Below, in pieces: positions 33,678-35,394 of a stretch of DNA of 35,394 bases. Every line of letters starts with the position of its first letter. Within the stretch, counting starts at the first letter, position 1. This stretch comes from Fibrobacter succinogenes (GTDB lineage: Bacteria; Fibrobacterota; Fibrobacteria; Fibrobacterales; Fibrobacteraceae): positions 1 through 35,394 of the forward strand of contig CACXIR010000009.1 of NCBI GenBank assembly GCA_902767785.1, in the 5' to 3' direction. A program made the translations under genes and the position numbers. Below the pieces are notes generated by a model. It saw only the letters and a list, made by a program, of their open reading frames with translations, was not told the origin of the DNA and ran no database searches.

Positions 33678-34200
33678 AGCGGATTTCCAGCTTATCGAAA
33701 GTTTCGTAATGGTCTGCGGTATAGTAGATAACGCAATCTGACTGGTAAATCAAGCGCTTTGTTCCGCGGTTCTTGGCGGAGTAATCAACATCCGCTTCGT
33801 GATAACTTCCGCTTGGCAATTGGCCGTCGTGATTTTCATAAACATCGCCGCCAATCATCACGCCGATTGTTGTCCACGGATTGAAATTCCATTTTTCGAA
33901 AGTGTTCCTTGTTTTAGATTCGTACAAGGACTGCCCCTCATTTTTGCCGACATAGTTGCTCGGCAATTTATCAAACTTGCAGAGGTATGCGGCCACAGAA
34001 TCCTTCGTGGTATACAAACCAGATTCTTCCACCGCTTCGTAAATCAATTTTGTCGCAACGCTAGAGGAAGAAGTCGCTTTTTCGCTATTGGAAGATATCC
34101 GTTCAATTTCATCGGAATCGTCGCTGGAAACTGTCGACGTAGAGCATGCGACGAGGAATGCCGAGAACAGAAAAGCAAGAGAAATCTTCAAGGTTTTCAT
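33676..34200 (-). CDS. Barnase-like guanyl-specific ribonuclease, lipoprotein
   Basis: 174 residues. The signal peptide ends at LVAC with lipidated Cys19; residue 20 is Ser, which favours the outer membrane. A Ser/Asp-rich spacer runs to about residue 60. Residues 68-174 align with mature barnase along their length: VAAYLCKFDKLPSNYVGKNE, IGGDVYENHDGQLP, HEADVDY, LIYQSD and TADHYETF. From E135 to H164 the alignment needs no gap (offset 62), which places E135, R145, R149 and H164 at barnase E73, R83, R87 and H102; K86 matches K27. So the catalytic set is complete. Barnase cleaves RNA after guanine. Cys74 and Cys156 may form a disulfide. No barstar-like inhibitor gene is nearby. TATATT six bases before the ATG suggests a leaderless mRNA. 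The mature enzyme would act outside the cytoplasm. Confidence 0.85.
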   Translation of the reverse strand: MKTLKISLAFLFSAFLVACSTSTVSSDDSDEIERISSNSEKATSSSSVATKLIYEAVEESGLYTTKDSVAAYLCKFDKLPSNYVGKNEGQSLYESKTRNTFEKWNFNPWTTIGVMIGGDVYENHDGQLPSGSYHEADVDYSAKNRGTKRLIYQSDCVIYYTADHYETFDKLEIR

Positions 34201-34206
34201 GCCTTA

Positions 34207-34212
34207 AATATA
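34207..34212 (-). promoter_or_regulatory. TATATT box six bases before the barnase-like gene
   Basis: On the minus strand TATATT, then TAAGGC (six bases), then ATG. With normal spacing the transcript starts at the start codon. A TTGCAG at 34237-34232 (19-base spacer) is a weak -35 candidate. Confidence 0.5.
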
Positions 34213-34246
34213 TGAAATCTTTCAACTAAATCTGCAATGGGGTCTT

Positions 34247-34318
34247 AGGGGTATCCCCTAGGCGAAGGGGTGATGGAAGACCGCGTAGCGGGCTGCAATC
34301 AGGGGGATTCTTCCCCCT
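34247..34318. repeat. GC-rich intergenic element with alternative hairpins
   Basis: AGGGG (34247-34251) can pair with CCCCT (34255-34259), or that CCCCT can pair with AGGGG (34266-34270) instead. A third hairpin, AGGGGGA/TCCCCCT (34301-34307 with 34312-34318), follows, and a TGCAAT stretch occurs on both sides. The block stands out from the AT-rich surroundings. It may be a dispersed repeat. Confidence 0.35.
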
Positions 34319-34333
34319 CCCACTAGTCATTTT

Positions 34334-34419
34334 TATAGCCTTTTTCTAAATTTCGCCGCACCGCCAGATGTCGTATTTCTGGGGAACCGGGCGAGAACCG
34401 CCCACAGAAAGGATTATTT
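34334..34419 (+). promoter_or_regulatory. Probable promoter and structured leader of thrS
   Basis: TATAGC (34334-34339) is a possible -10, giving a leader of about 75 bases. The leader can form CCAGA/TCTGG (34364-34368 with 34378-34382) and GGGCG/CGCCC (34389-34393 with 34399-34403) hairpins before the AGAAAGGA ribosome-binding site. Leader hairpins next to thrS are used for self-regulation in other bacteria; here that is only an option. Confidence 0.35.
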
Positions 34420-35394
34420 ATGTCTCAAATCGAACTCACCTTCCCCGATGGCTCCGTACGTTCCGTAGCATCGGGCACCACCGGCCTCGAAATTGCGAAG
34501 GGCATTTCCGAAGGTCTTGCACGCAAGGCGCTTGGCGTCAAACTCGGCGATAAGGTCCTCGACCTCACGCGCCCGCTCACCGAGAGCGGCACCATCAAGA
34601 TTATCACGCCGAGCAACGACGACCCGGATGCTCTGATGCTCCTGCGTCACAGCTGCAGCCACGTGCTCGCCGAAGCCATCTGCGACCTGTTCCCGGGCAC
34701 GAAGCTCGCCTACGGTCCGGCTATCGAAAAGGGTTTCTACTACGATTTGATGACACCGACCCCGATCCAGCAGTCGGATTTCGAGCGCATCGAAAAGCGC
34801 ATGAAGGAAATCATCAAGGAAGACCGTCCGTTTACCCGTTGCGAAGTCAGCGCCGCCGATGGCCTGAAGCGCACCGAGGGCGACAAGTACAAGACGGACA
34901 ACGCTGAACGCGCTCTCGCCCGCGAAGGTAGCGACGGCACTCTCAGCTTCTACGTGACTGGCGAACCGGGCAAGAACTTTGAAGACCTCTGTGCCGGCCC
35001 CCACGTGCCGAGTACTGGCAAGCTCAAGAATTTCAAGGTGCTCTCCATGTCCGGTGCATACTGGCATGGCGACCAGAACAGCGACCAGCTGACTCGCGTG
35101 TACGGTACCTGCTTCGCCGACAAGGAAGGTCTCGAAACTTATTTGAAGTTCCTCGAAGAAGCCGAAAAGCGCGACCACCGCAAGATCGGTAAGGAAATGG
35201 ACCTCTACCACATCGAAGACCATTCTCCGGGCATGGTGTTCTGGCACCCGAAGGGCACCAAGATGGTGAACGCCCTGAAGGACTACATCCGCGGAAAGAT
35301 TGACCGTCGCGGCTACCTCGAAGTGATCACGCCGGAAATCGTGAACAAGACTTTGTGGATCAAGTCCGGCCACGCCGACAAGTACAACGAGAAC
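34420..35394 (+). CDS. thrS: Threonyl-tRNA synthetase, N-terminal part (runs off the right edge)
   Basis: The first 325 codons of a gene whose product is usually about 640 residues. It begins with a TGS domain (about 1-62: IELTFPDGSVRSVASGT...). The second additional domain follows, with HSCSH (H-x3-H) and CAGPH (C-x3-H), the residues of the editing site that removes wrongly attached serine. The class II catalytic core starts near residue 270 (GMVFWHPKGTKMVNALKDYI) and is cut by the window end. ThrRS charges tRNA-Thr with threonine in the cytoplasm. Codons are strongly biased (Pro CCG, Leu CTC), like carB and the carboxyltransferase, fitting high expression. AGAAAGGA lies 6-13 bases before the ATG. 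Confidence 0.93.
   Translation, partial: MSQIELTFPDGSVRSVASGTTGLEIAKGISEGLARKALGVKLGDKVLDLTRPLTESGTIKIITPSNDDPDALMLLRHSCSHVLAEAICDLFPGTKLAYGPAIEKGFYYDLMTPTPIQQSDFERIEKRMKEIIKEDRPFTRCEVSAADGLKRTEGDKYKTDNAERALAREGSDGTLSFYVTGEPGKNFEDLCAGPHVPSTGKLKNFKVLSMSGAYWHGDQNSDQLTRVYGTCFADKEGLETYLKFLEEAEKRDHRKIGKEMDLYHIEDHSPGMVFWHPKGTKMVNALKDYIRGKIDRRGYLEVITPEIVNKTLWIKSGHADKYNEN

Noticed and set aside
1-35394. tRNA genes, CRISPR arrays, insertion sequences or prophage genes
   Set aside because: No cloverleaf with a T-loop sequence, no regularly spaced direct repeats and no transposase, integrase or phage structural protein was recognised on either strand.

Overview
The window reads as a piece of a Fibrobacter genome (phylum Fibrobacterota, fibre-degrading gut bacteria). 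The strongest pointer is the first gene, a large secreted protein with a fibro-slime domain and a C-terminal Ig-like sorting-type tail. Supporting signs are the mid-range GC content, the many secreted proteins of no known family, and strongly biased codons in the core metabolic genes. This assignment is inferred from gene content; no database was searched.

Layout. The left edge holds the first codons of a minus-strand gene, then the fibro-slime gene (377-4687) and a SPOR-domain gene. On the minus strand follow a large DUF4011/SF1-helicase/Vsr-like/DUF3320 protein with damaged ATPase motifs (5209-9330) and gluQ. On the plus strand come a small secreted protein and a DEDDh exonuclease. A minus-strand cluster (16387 down to 11460) encodes a membrane glycosyltransferase, topoisomerase III and a GH3 hydrolase. 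A plus-strand cluster (16700-21359) encodes an unknown secreted protein, a translationally coupled secreted alpha/beta hydrolase and an outer-membrane-type lipoprotein. A biotin-dependent carboxyltransferase subunit and a CnoX-like thioredoxin-TPR protein lie on the minus strand. Divergent from the latter is a tight four-gene operon (23947-27186): a zinc-ribbon protein, a membrane-anchored beta-rich protein, a membrane-spanning protein with a periplasmic domain and a single AraC-type HTH, and an AI-2E/PerM-type transporter. HU, a structured leader with an intrinsic terminator, and carB follow. The right part holds a BASS-family transporter, a GNAT acetyltransferase, a HigBA-type toxin-antitoxin pair, a barnase-like lipoprotein and the 5' part of thrS.

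How the genes work together. The 23947-27186 operon looks like a periplasm-to-DNA signalling unit: gene 3 can sense and bind DNA, and gene 2 has a similar architecture without the HTH. The 16700/18010 pair are probably co-exported partners. The barnase-like lipoprotein keeps all five residues aligned to the barnase active site and has no visible barstar inhibitor.

Two points cut across the window. First, four genes have TATATT exactly six bases before the ATG, and others are close to this, which implies leaderless or nearly leaderless mRNAs. Second, between about 30.2 and 32.0 kb there are three integrity problems: a perfect 27-bp tandem duplication in carB, a one-base frameshift in carB, and an AT-rich ClpA-like fragment fused in frame into a shortened BASS transporter gene. 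These may be assembly or consensus errors. No tRNA, rRNA, CRISPR array, transposase or phage gene was recognised.
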